The notes beneath the pieces were generated by a model, which was given only the letters and a program-made list of their open reading frames with translations, was not told where the DNA came from and ran no database searches. From Hyphochytrium catenoides (taxonomy: Eukaryota; Sar; Hyphochytriomycetes; Hyphochytriales; Hyphochytriaceae), in NCBI GenBank assembly GCA_900088475.1, contig FLMG01001299.1, forward strand, positions 70,360-134,359: a stretch of DNA of 64,000 bases. The letters run 5' to 3'. Shown here piece after piece: positions 35,651 through 44,811 of this stretch. The position numbers and the translations under genes are program-made. Positions within the stretch are counted from its first letter, which is position 1, and the number at the start of each line of letters is the position of its first letter.

Positions 35651-38600
35651 TTACAACTGCGCATGCTCTCCAACGATGCGTTGGCCAGAGCCAACTTCTC
35701 CAGGAGGAGTCTCAATGACTGCAATATCTGTCGAGAGTCGACCAAACGGCATACTGGGAACAAAGGTCCGGCTCTTTCTCGAAGAAGTTATCCTTGTCGG
35801 TAGTTTCCTCTCACTTGTTCTTTCGGACGATCTTCTGGTACTAGTGCTTCGCCCCATAGGAGAAGAGAGCTTTTCTCGAAGAAGAGAAGAGTGCCGCACG
35901 TTGCTGCGTCTTCCAGTCCCTACTGATACCATGTCAAGAGAGACTCGTCCTAGGTCGCCATCCGTTACTCCACTCGTCCTCAGAGGAGTCTCGAGTCCGA
36001 TCCACTCCGTCTCCCCGCAATCAAAGAATGAGTCATCGCGAGGCTTATAACTCACTGCCCCAGGGTAGATGCTCGCAATGGAAGAGGAGAGACGCTCTCT
36101 ACCGCTCATTCTGCTCTTCCTACTGGGCCTCCCAGCGGCAGCAGGGCTCCTGCCCGTCAAGTAAGAAAGGCGCGGGTTGGTGTAGGAGCTACGGCTTCTT
36201 GGGATTGAACTGCGAAGTTCTGCTCCGGAAGTGATCGAGCTCCGTCTGAGCTCAACCTGAGATCTAAAGAGGCTATCTGCATTCGGGTTTCTGGCGATCG
36301 TCATTGAGAACTTATCAAGCTCTCCCATCATGCTTGCCCGCTCCTCATATGGTTGAATCGTGCTCAGAATCCAGGCAAACTCTTCCTCTGGACCGCCGGC
36401 CTGCTCAGCGGCACTGGTGACGTCTCTTCTCGCCAAGCGGACTTGGCTCATCCTATTGGCTATCCAGAGTTGCTGTTCGTGGTTAGAGCAGTATCTTCCT
36501 ATCGAGAAGAACTTGATCAGCGTCTCTCTATACAGCGAGCCCCAGCGCTGTCTAAGAGCTGTGACAGCTGGATCCAGCAGACGTGCTGTTAGCTTCTCTG
36601 CCGTCCACTCGCCAGAGTTCCAGTCTATGGCAGGGAGGCCGCCTCCCAACTCACAGATGGTCGAAGAACATGCGAGCACCTCCAGTTGAGCTCTTCCAAG
36701 GGCGAGAGGCTCTACCGGCGGGACTACGCCGCCAAAGTTGCCAACAAGATCCTTCGTTCCACCTGCGTCCGTGGCCGCAATAGGTAGCCCTGCCAGCCCT
36801 GCTTCTATAATGGCCATAGGTAAACCCTCCGAGATAGAAGAGTTAACAAATATGTCTCCCTGTGCCAGTACTTCTAAAGGCTTTGCCAAGCCCATCAGAG
36901 AGACGTGCTGGGCTAAGTCTAGGTCGCTTATTGCTTTTTCACAGAGCGCTGTGTATGCCAGATCCTTCGTCTTCGAGCCATAGATGAACAAGCGATAGCA
37001 CTTGATGCCGTGAATGTTAACAATGGCATTTGCTGCATAGATGGCGTTCATAATATCCTTCAGCCTGTAGACATGAGACAGCATCACCGCGGTGACGTAA
37101 GCATCGTCCCTGTTCTGCCAGGTGTTCAGTTTGATGTGTGCGGAGTTTTGCCCGTTGACAATTGGAGAGATACTCCTTTGCATCTCAACTCTCTCTGCTG
37201 GAGAAGAGTACTCTGTCCCGATAATTCTCTTTTCCCAATCCACATTGCTACTAACATTGCACGGGGCCACAATGTCTGCTTTCCATAACACTACCTTGGA
37301 GCACAGCCGGATCAGCCCCAGCAAAGCGCTTCGTACAAAGAGACTCTCAGAGTGCAATTCGGAGACTGCCAAAGCTCTCTCTCTCCATAGAATGCCGTGG
37401 TCCCATACAACGAGGCTCCAGCCTGCTAACTGCTTGGCAATCACACCCAAAAGGCCCTGAGGACCGTGATGGGAGCAATGCATCATCCCGGTATTATCCC
37501 GGTTCAGCGTAGGGAATGGTACTTGCAGGCACATCAAGTGGCAAACCCAGAGCTCTAGAGCACGGTCCAGGTCAGCCAGAGCTGGAGGCTCAGCCTCGTA
37601 AGCCCTGTAGCCAGAGGGAGGGAGGAGCCATTGCCTTGACCAGCATTCATGCACAGCTCCATTGGACCAAGTCTTCTCCCAATCAAAGACAGTAAAGTAG
37701 ACATAAAGCTCCGTGAATGCTTCAGCCGCATCTTCAATATCGCTGATGGAGATCTCATGAGCTCTTGAGAGCTCGATGATCCTCGCAAAAGCAGGGCAAA
37801 AGCGCTCTTGCGTGATCTCCATTGTAGTTCTATGGCTCTTGACACTCACCGTGAGAGCAGATTGGAAGGCCAAGAAGTTCTCCAGCGCTCCACCCAGGTT
37901 AGGGCTCCATAGAGGTGTCACTAGCAGCTGGCTGACGTTAGGTTCTATCTTCTCGTTGGGAGGAATTGGTGCGATCCACCCCGCCTCTGCAATGGCATGC
38001 CAGCGTATTCTCTCCATAGTGCCCTGCACCAATTGACCGCGACAAGTAGCCACACCTCCCCCATTTAAGGGCCACGTACCGGAGTCTAAGCAGACGACGT
38101 GCAGTTTAGAGGTGTCTGTCCGCCGTACGATGCTCTCATGGATGTTCCAGTTACCAGCTGTGGCCCCTCCTCTGGCGAACTGTCTCAGATCATCCCACTG
38201 CGTCAACTCATAGACGTTTGTCTCTGCAAGGGCAACTTCGATAGTATCCTGAAGAAGGAATATCTCATCCAATGCTTCCTGAAAGCGCCCTGAGTAGCGA
38301 AGAGAGAAATAGTACAGGAGAGACGGCTCCCGCTCAAGAAGCCAGAGCTCCAGACACTCTGCAGTCGTGGCGGGGATAGCTTTAGAAGTCATAAACTCTA
38401 CCAGAGCTTTTCTGCTTGTCTGAAGCCACTCCAGGTCAAATGACCTCCCTCCTTCCAGATCTCGTCCACTCTGTCTCTCGCCTTCTCCCACCACCGAGAC
38501 AATCTCTGCTCTTCCCCCTTCCCCTGGAGGGGTGACAACAGCCTCCTCAGTGCTCTGCAGCTTTTTTCTCCTGGAAAGGCACGGCAGAGAGAAGAAAGAG

Positions 38601-40987
38601 CGACGGGTGGTATCTACAACTTTCTTTCCTCTCCCGCTGACCCTCTTACTAACGAGACTAGGCTGTGGTCTAACCTTAGCGAAGAACTCTTCAACGAATG
38701 GGTCTCCAGACCAGATGAGCCAGTCCATCAATAACCATCGGATCACCGACGCGAACCGATGAAGCATACAGAGAGTCTTCTTCGCTGCTTTGCCTATCTT
38801 TCTTCCTCCTTCCCTTTCTACCTCGAAGAGATCCTGAGAGAAGCAAACGTCTCCGCAAAAAGTGGCGAAGACGAGCGGAAGCCATGGATTCACCTCTTTC
38901 ACTGCCTCTTTGAATAGCTGGTCTTTGTGCTGAACAATCCATTTGGTATTTTGCATAGAAGAGGCCCATTTGCTGCTTCCTAGTTGGCTCTCCACACCGA
39001 CGGGTATCACGTTGCTTACGAGCCTCTTAGCGGCCTCTTCCATTACGCAGAGGGAGAGGCCAACCCGTAGAGAGAGGCGCGTCGCCGCACTCTGAATGTG
39101 CCTCTCAAATGCCTCAGGAGAATAAAGATATTTGTCCTCAGATTGGTGGAGCTCTGCCCACGTCTCCCTAAAGATTCTAAAGTCCTTGCAACCGATAAGT
39201 TGGCACAATTCCTCACTGCTTTGGATCACAGAAGACACATCGGAGCTGACATCATCAGTGGGCAGGCGGTAGATCAAGCGGATGGCCATCTCTCTGGCCG
39301 AGGGTGAGAGGGCCATCCACCTTCCAGAGTTGACGGAAGAGCAGGATAGCACACTGGCCGCGCAGGAAGGAGTGCGATCAATGAAGGAGAGAAGTGCCGA
39401 GGCGTCTGACCACCTGTTCACCTGTACCAGCATGCGAGACGGAAGTAGAGCAGCCTCGGACCGCGGAAGGGAGAGAGCGGCTGGGGCGAAGAGCTCCGCC
39501 AAGACGCCCAGATGATGCCTCCCCGTCTCCTCCTCTAAGGATTCGTGGATCACTGCCTCCATCCGGGTCAGCTCATTCTCAAACACTGTCTTCGCCATAT
39601 ATAGAAACATCTCCTTTTCTCTCTCGCGGACAGCCAAATGTCTATGACTCAGCAGACAGCTATCTGGGACCACAGCAACCTTCCAGGTGTACCTCTTTCC
39701 CTTTAAAAGACCATCATAATCCCTTAGGGCTGTTTCCACTATGGGTGGAAGTAGTGAAGGGCCAGAAGGGAGCTCCCATGTGACCTCTTGAACTATAACG
39801 TTCTCTTTCTCTGATTGTTCGGCAAGCCAACCCCTACAAGCCTTAAGAGCTAGACTTTCCGGCCGTGATAAGAACGTTTTATCTATCCCTAGGAATCGCT
39901 GCCCACTGTGGCCAATGTCAGGGTTTGCCATCAGAAGACCGGTTGATAAGCCATTGTTATACATGAGAGAGTGCATCCCTCGCATCAAGATGAACGAGAG
40001 AAGAGCGTACAGCACCCCTGTGATAGGAAGGGCAGTGAACGAAAGATCCCAGCACGGCCCAGGACTGGTTGGAGAGAGACAATCAGGAGCATTTACCACG
40101 TAGGAAAGAACGACATTGGCGACAACTCCTCCACTTAGCCCTATCAGGGTAGAGATGGCGGCCAGAGCGATGCATCGTCCCTCATAAGCCTTTCCTATGC
40201 AAATCTTGTGTACGAGACCAAATAGGATACCGGTATATCCCACCAATTTAGAGGCGAAGAGCGTGATAGAGTACCATGACCAGTCTCTCGCAGCTAATAG
40301 GGCCAGCAAAATCACACCTCCTCCAACCGCAAGGCACACGTAGCCAAAGGAGGCCATCGCTTCGTGATACCAGCTTTCGAGGAATTTAGTCCCTCTTTTC
40401 GTAGCTTCTTCTACGGCTTCATAGGTGTCAGAACGCACGTGCAGCCAGTCTGCCCTCTTGGCATGCCGGATCAGGTAAACACTTTCCAACGCTACAGAGC
40501 AGAAAATCAAATAGACGACTGACATAAAGTCTGCAAAAGGCGCGTTGGGATCTGACACAGGGGCGCCATATCGGGTCCAAGCTCTGAGAAGAAGGTCTGA
40601 CATGATCATAACCATGTACACTGTGCCAAACACTGCGTCGTTTTTGATCAGGTTCCAGAGGGTGCGAGCCATCTCCATACGAACCATAGCATTCTTTTCC
40701 AGAAGGGATATCTGGCTTCGTACCTGTGCCAGAAGAGAGGGATTCATTAGCAACTGAGGCAAAGAAGACAAAGATGCGGAGGACAGATAGAAATGAGAAA
40801 AGCCAAGCGCAAGGAAAGCAAGAGAAGTTGCCAGAAAGCCACCGCAAAGGTTATGTTGGGCGAGCAAGTATAGCCAAGGAACTGAGCTTGCTCTCAATGA
40901 CAAAAAAAGGCCGAAACAGAAGCGATCAAATGCAGCAGACCTCAAGAACCTCACAGAACAGATAATACAGAAAGGAGAAATAGCCAA
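35651..40987 (-). CDS. Membrane GT4 glycosyltransferase, PelF-like (C-terminal part of a giant protein)
   Basis: Uninterrupted frame of 1778 codons. The 40987 end is a TTG, not an ATG, and the frame stays open upstream without a start, so this looks like the 3' exon of a longer gene. Residues 1-330 hold about eight hydrophobic segments. Near residue 960 is CLDSGTWPLNGGGVATC, the Gly-rich N-terminal motif of PelF-type GT4 enzymes. Near residue 1300-1400 is the GT4 nucleotide-sugar half: YRLFIYGSK, VSLMGLAKPLEVLAQGDIFV, and SEGLPMAIIEAGLAGLPI with the E-x7-E pair. The C-terminal 250 residues are Ser/Arg-rich and probably disordered. GT4 enzymes are retaining transferases using nucleotide sugars. 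A cell-wall or surface glycan role is likely, but substrate and product cannot be told from sequence. Confidence 0.8.
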   Translation of the reverse strand: MAISPFCIICSVRFLRSAAFDRFCFGLFLSLRASSVPWLYLLAQHNLCGGFLATSLAFLALGFSHFYLSSASLSSLPQLLMNPSLLAQVRSQISLLEKNAMVRMEMARTLWNLIKNDAVFGTVYMVMIMSDLLLRAWTRYGAPVSDPNAPFADFMSVVYLIFCSVALESVYLIRHAKRADWLHVRSDTYEAVEEATKRGTKFLESWYHEAMASFGYVCLAVGGGVILLALLAARDWSWYSITLFASKLVGYTGILFGLVHKICIGKAYEGRCIALAAISTLIGLSGGVVANVVLSYVVNAPDCLSPTSPGPCWDLSFTALPITGVLYALLSFILMRGMHSLMYNNGLSTGLLMANPDIGHSGQRFLGIDKTFLSRPESLALKACRGWLAEQSEKENVIVQEVTWELPSGPSLLPPIVETALRDYDGLLKGKRYTWKVAVVPDSCLLSHRHLAVREREKEMFLYMAKTVFENELTRMEAVIHESLEEETGRHHLGVLAELFAPAALSLPRSEAALLPSRMLVQVNRWSDASALLSFIDRTPSCAASVLSCSSVNSGRWMALSPSAREMAIRLIYRLPTDDVSSDVSSVIQSSEELCQLIGCKDFRIFRETWAELHQSEDKYLYSPEAFERHIQSAATRLSLRVGLSLCVMEEAAKRLVSNVIPVGVESQLGSSKWASSMQNTKWIVQHKDQLFKEAVKEVNPWLPLVFATFCGDVCFSQDLFEVEREGGRKIGKAAKKTLCMLHRFASVIRWLLMDWLIWSGDPFVEEFFAKVRPQPSLVSKRVSGRGKKVVDTTRRSFFSLPCLSRRKKLQSTEEAVVTPPGEGGRAEIVSVVGEGERQSGRDLEGGRSFDLEWLQTSRKALVEFMTSKAIPATTAECLELWLLEREPSLLYYFSLRYSGRFQEALDEIFLLQDTIEVALAETNVYELTQWDDLRQFARGGATAGNWNIHESIVRRTDTSKLHVVCLDSGTWPLNGGGVATCRGQLVQGTMERIRWHAIAEAGWIAPIPPNEKIEPNVSQLLVTPLWSPNLGGALENFLAFQSALTVSVKSHRTTMEITQERFCPAFARIIELSRAHEISISDIEDAAEAFTELYVYFTVFDWEKTWSNGAVHECWSRQWLLPPSGYRAYEAEPPALADLDRALELWVCHLMCLQVPFPTLNRDNTGMMHCSHHGPQGLLGVIAKQLAGWSLVVWDHGILWRERALAVSELHSESLFVRSALLGLIRLCSKVVLWKADIVAPCNVSSNVDWEKRIIGTEYSSPAERVEMQRSISPIVNGQNSAHIKLNTWQNRDDAYVTAVMLSHVYRLKDIMNAIYAANAIVNIHGIKCYRLFIYGSKTKDLAYTALCEKAISDLDLAQHVSLMGLAKPLEVLAQGDIFVNSSISEGLPMAIIEAGLAGLPIAATDAGGTKDLVGNFGGVVPPVEPLALGRAQLEVLACSSTICELGGGLPAIDWNSGEWTAEKLTARLLDPAVTALRQRWGSLYRETLIKFFSIGRYCSNHEQQLWIANRMSQVRLARRDVTSAAEQAGGPEEEFAWILSTIQPYEERASMMGELDKFSMTIARNPNADSLFRSQVELRRSSITSGAELRSSIPRSRSSYTNPRLSYLTGRSPAAAGRPSRKSRMSGRERLSSSIASIYPGAVSYKPRDDSFFDCGETEWIGLETPLRTSGVTDGDLGRVSLDMVSVGTGRRSNVRHSSLLREKLSSPMGRSTSTRRSSERTSERKLPTRITSSRKSRTFVPSMPFGRLSTDIAVIETPPGEVGSGQRIVGEHAQL

Positions 40988-41020
40988 CTTCCTCGCAGCT
41001 AAGTTGCACCTACCAGGTAC
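40950..41020 (-). other. Candidate intron joining the two glycosyltransferase ORFs
   Basis: Donor GTACCTGG at 41020, pyrimidine-rich 3' half, acceptor TGTGAG ending at 40950. The split is phase 2 and the join restores the downstream frame exactly. It also removes the apparent stop at 40999. An alternative is a 260 bp intron from 41013 (GTAGGT) to 40754 (CCTCAG), also in frame. Confidence 0.5.
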
Positions 41021-44000
41021 TCATCCCAAAGAGAAGTGTCTCTTTCAGGCATGTCCAAGCCTCTGACAATGCAGTCATACTGGATCAAATAGAACTCCAT
41101 GTCGCGGTCGAGGAAGCCCCAACGGCGCTTAAACAACAGTTTGTCTGTCATCCAGAGCCCTTTCCGCAGCTTTTCATAGAATAAACTCTTAGCTTCCACC
41201 TCTGTTAGCGTGGGATGCCTCTCATACCATTGCTTCCATTCGACGTCAGTCAGAGTAACAACTGTGCCTTTCCTAATTGAGTCCTTAAACCGCTTGATAT
41301 TCCGCAGCCAACCCCAGATAAGGAGAAGCATGAAGAGAGAGAGTCCGGAGAAGTAGACAATCACATCCGCTGTCTTAGAAAGGACGCCACACTCATGAAG
41401 GATTGGCGACACTAGAAGGAGAGAGGTGGCGAATATGACAATTCTACCTCCGAACGTGCTCCAGTGTCTTCCACCGTTTGTGGCGCTGATCAAAGAAAGG
41501 AGCATCACATAGACGCCCGCTATTCCAAAGCCGCCAATGAAAACGAGTGACTCTATTGGTGTCCAAACTGAGAGCGAGATAAGGAAAAGGAGGGGCAGAA
41601 GGAAGGCGTTGAAGATGAGGAAGACTGTCATCACGAGCACTTGTGCCACTGCTAACTTAGTAATGAGCCACCGATAGTAGTTGTATGCCACAATCTTGGC
41701 TGCAGCAAAGGATATACCACCATAGAAAGCGATAGAATGAATGATGGCGAAGGTCAGCACTCTCTGATGCTCTATAGAAATAGCATGCGGACTCACAAGA
41801 AGAGACGAACCCAATGCCGCACGCAGGATAAGCTCCAAAGCCATAGGAATAAGGAAGAAAGAGATGGACACGCCTCCCTGGAGAGCCAGCTTCAAGTTGT
41901 CCTTTTTGAAGACTCTGTCTTTTAGCTTCGTGAAAGGGTTAACTTTGGTCAGGAGAGGCTCTTCTAACTTCTTGGAAGCAAAAGCAGCCCCTGCAGTTTG
42001 TTCATGATAGCCCGCGGAGTGGTCAAAGGCAACTGCTTCTTGTCTAACCACTTCGTTGACCACTTCTCCGATCGTGTCGAGGTCTGACTCGACAAAGTCT
42101 AACATGAACTTCTTATGGTCCCCTCTCATCTCCATCAGCACCATCTGAACATGAGGATCATATGCAGGGAAAGGAGAGGCAGCTCTGTTGGCGAGGACGA
42201 GGTAGCGAACCATACCGACAGCGCCGTCTTTCTTAAAGACATGCTCGTACAGCCACTGGCAGCCGATAGATGAAGCGAGAGGGGCGAACTCATCAGCATC
42301 CTTTGGAACCCGGCGAAGGAAGGTGGCCAGGACGACGCATAACATGTTAAAGATATCACGGGCTTGGCTGCTCCAGGGCATGGCCTCCCATAGTTCCGTC
42401 ACCGTCGCTCGCTTGTTCACTTTGGAGGTGATTTTTCTAAAGGTGCTTGTCTTTGCCGCCCCTGCTGTAGACAAAGAAGCACCGGTCGTAGATTGTACCG
42501 CATAAAGAGATTCTGTCCACTTCTCTCTCTGGGCAAAAGTTCTAGTTCCTCGGAGAGAAGCTACCACGGCCTTCCTCAGTCCCACAACTACCCCATTGTA
42601 GATAACCTTCTCCTGTGGATGCTGGTACGTCGCTTGGTCGAGAACCCCTGATGCTATGCGCAGGAGCCAGAGAAAGGATGCCTTGTCTTGTACGCTCATA
42701 ACTTTCTCTAGGTCAAACAGAGCTGTGGTAGACTGATAGGAAAACGGCCGGATAGACATACTTCCTTCCTCATGGCTCCCTTCTGTCTTTATGTGCGAGA
42801 CACAGTCTACCATTGAATCTACTGCGTGACAGAGGAAGAGGGGTGCGCCCTTAGCCCTCAGGAAGCTCCAGACTACAAGTGCTGGCGGACTAGGATGATC
42901 TCGGTTGACAAAAACATAATAGTCTCTCCTCCCAAAATCGTCTAGCCTGGATGACATCACCGCGTGGAACTGTACGAAGCAAGCCTGAGAGTCTGTTCCA
43001 TCGTGGTACATGAGGGCACGAGGATCCACTGGAAAGACCATCATCCGCTCTGTTACGTCACCTCCCAGATCCTGAGTGCCACCAAGCAGGAGAGAGTGGA
43101 GCACCGCAGGGAAACGATCAAGATCCCCGTAACTCTTGAGGATGTCATAGACAGTCTGTACCTCCTTCGGAGCGGCACTTTCCGTAGTAAGGCGGTCCAG
43201 AGAGCTGATTACGGTCAGCATCTCCGCCCACAGGGAGCGATTTAACGCATCCTCCGAGTCTGGATGTAGAGCCTCGATACAGTCACTGTCTAGCAGGTAC
43301 TCGCAATTGGACGTGACAAGGTCAAATACAGAGCGCCTCACCTGGCAGCCCATAGTATGCACACCGGTAGAGCTTTCCAGATAGCTCTGAAAAAGATCTT
43401 CCTCTAAAGGAGACACATTATCTTCCTGCACACCGTCCACTTCAAGGAAACTATACAGCTCATCTCCCCAGATGGCCTTCTGAGAGAGAGAGGAGACAGG
43501 ATTGGGAGCTACAGCGGCAGAGTGGGACGACTGCATAGCCATTATTTCTTCCAAGACAAACACCAAACTGGCACCATACTCGGCGCACCAGAAAGGCTTT
43601 TCGTCCTCTCCGAGGAGCTTCTCCACTGCTTCCTTAGTCGCCAGTAGCCACTCAGACTCGACACAATCCAAAGGGGAGACGCTGTCAAGATAAAGGAGAA
43701 GAGACTTAAGGTCCGCACAGTTGTCGCGGATCTGGCCAATGGGAGGGCAAAACGATCTAATCGGCTCTCCTCTCCTCTGCGCAGCTGCACTAGCTTGCGG
43801 TACCTTCTCTCTAACATCACACCACGCCTTGTGGAAGAGCTTGATATCCTCTGCACTAACTAGCTGGACAAAATTTAGAGGCTGGTACTCTCTCTTCCCA
43901 TATACTGGAGCCATAAGACGATCATTTCTTTCATAAATCCACCGTACCGCGCCTCGCATGCCCCAACCCTCAACGGTACTAAGAAAGAAGCTCACATCTA

Positions 44001-44811
44001 CGTTAGAGTAGAAGCGATAGTCGAAGAGAGTCTTCTCTGTCCAAGGCACATAGTTAGTTTGAGGCACATAGCGCTGATCGTCGGGCACAAGCTTCGGGTC
44101 GAAGGCTGTGAACTTGATGGCGCTGGTGGCGTCCACAGATTCATAGGCAAGCACTATTAGCTCCTTGTCTTTCTTCTGTGCCTCTTGCAACATGGTGGTA
44201 AAGGAGGTCCGGGACTTGTAGATCTCATTGCTATGAGTGAACTGGAATCGCCCTTCGATATCCAGGAAGCGGTTCCGGATGACTACTCCAGCAACATCTA
44301 TGCCATTCAGTGCCTCAGAGTCCATGATGAAGGCGTCTCCATTCTCTAGTAAGATCCTATAGTCTGGGGCTTCACCTGCAAAAGCTAAGAGCCATTCCCG
44401 AAGATGGTTCCACTGTGTTCGAGTGGCCGATGAGGCTAGGACGGGAATGTGCTGCACCAGTATGCCATCAATATTGCTGGACCGTGACATAAGATGGCTT
44501 GCCAATTGCCCAGGAAGCTTGTCGAGGGCAGCCAGCTGCACTTCGTGCTCAGGTGCGGCTTCATTAAACCCTGGCAAGATGTCATTAACCGAAACCTGCA
44601 AGATCCTATAGAAGCTGCGCCCCTGGCAGTGCCGGCAGTCGATAACATTGCCTTCCTCTTGCAACTGCTTTTCCAATAGCTTCAGCGGCACGAAGACAAT
44701 ATCTGCTTCTACCTTGTCCACGTTGTCATAAAAGCCAAAGCTGCGACAGCTATGCCACTCAGCCCGACGCGCTAGGCACGAGCATGAAGCAGCAGGGATC
44801 GAATCCTTCAT
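40999..44811 (-). CDS. N-terminal part of the same giant membrane glycosyltransferase (probable)
   Basis: Uninterrupted frame of 1270 codons from an ATG at 44811 (MKDSIPAASCSC). The first 970 residues are soluble in character, and I recognise no family with confidence. Parts (ILLENGDAFIMD; FFLSTVEGWGMRG) have the look of a glycosyltransferase-like fold, but no catalytic motif is clear. About seven hydrophobic segments lie at residues 975-1175 (for example GGVSISFFLIPMALELIL), followed by a charged tail with WDEYL just before the stop. The next frame begins 11 bp beyond and itself starts with membrane segments. A 71 bp GT-AG intron (41020 to 40950) joins the two in frame, giving a protein of about 3000 residues with a central membrane domain and a C-terminal GT4 domain. 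Two separate genes remain possible. Confidence 0.7.
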   Translation of the reverse strand: MKDSIPAASCSCLARRAEWHSCRSFGFYDNVDKVEADIVFVPLKLLEKQLQEEGNVIDCRHCQGRSFYRILQVSVNDILPGFNEAAPEHEVQLAALDKLPGQLASHLMSRSSNIDGILVQHIPVLASSATRTQWNHLREWLLAFAGEAPDYRILLENGDAFIMDSEALNGIDVAGVVIRNRFLDIEGRFQFTHSNEIYKSRTSFTTMLQEAQKKDKELIVLAYESVDATSAIKFTAFDPKLVPDDQRYVPQTNYVPWTEKTLFDYRFYSNVDVSFFLSTVEGWGMRGAVRWIYERNDRLMAPVYGKREYQPLNFVQLVSAEDIKLFHKAWCDVREKVPQASAAAQRRGEPIRSFCPPIGQIRDNCADLKSLLLYLDSVSPLDCVESEWLLATKEAVEKLLGEDEKPFWCAEYGASLVFVLEEIMAMQSSHSAAVAPNPVSSLSQKAIWGDELYSFLEVDGVQEDNVSPLEEDLFQSYLESSTGVHTMGCQVRRSVFDLVTSNCEYLLDSDCIEALHPDSEDALNRSLWAEMLTVISSLDRLTTESAAPKEVQTVYDILKSYGDLDRFPAVLHSLLLGGTQDLGGDVTERMMVFPVDPRALMYHDGTDSQACFVQFHAVMSSRLDDFGRRDYYVFVNRDHPSPPALVVWSFLRAKGAPLFLCHAVDSMVDCVSHIKTEGSHEEGSMSIRPFSYQSTTALFDLEKVMSVQDKASFLWLLRIASGVLDQATYQHPQEKVIYNGVVVGLRKAVVASLRGTRTFAQREKWTESLYAVQSTTGASLSTAGAAKTSTFRKITSKVNKRATVTELWEAMPWSSQARDIFNMLCVVLATFLRRVPKDADEFAPLASSIGCQWLYEHVFKKDGAVGMVRYLVLANRAASPFPAYDPHVQMVLMEMRGDHKKFMLDFVESDLDTIGEVVNEVVRQEAVAFDHSAGYHEQTAGAAFASKKLEEPLLTKVNPFTKLKDRVFKKDNLKLALQGGVSISFFLIPMALELILRAALGSSLLVSPHAISIEHQRVLTFAIIHSIAFYGGISFAAAKIVAYNYYRWLITKLAVAQVLVMTVFLIFNAFLLPLLFLISLSVWTPIESLVFIGGFGIAGVYVMLLSLISATNGGRHWSTFGGRIVIFATSLLLVSPILHECGVLSKTADVIVYFSGLSLFMLLLIWGWLRNIKRFKDSIRKGTVVTLTDVEWKQWYERHPTLTEVEAKSLFYEKLRKGLWMTDKLLFKRRWGFLDRDMEFYLIQYDCIVRGLDMPERDTSLWDEYLVGAT

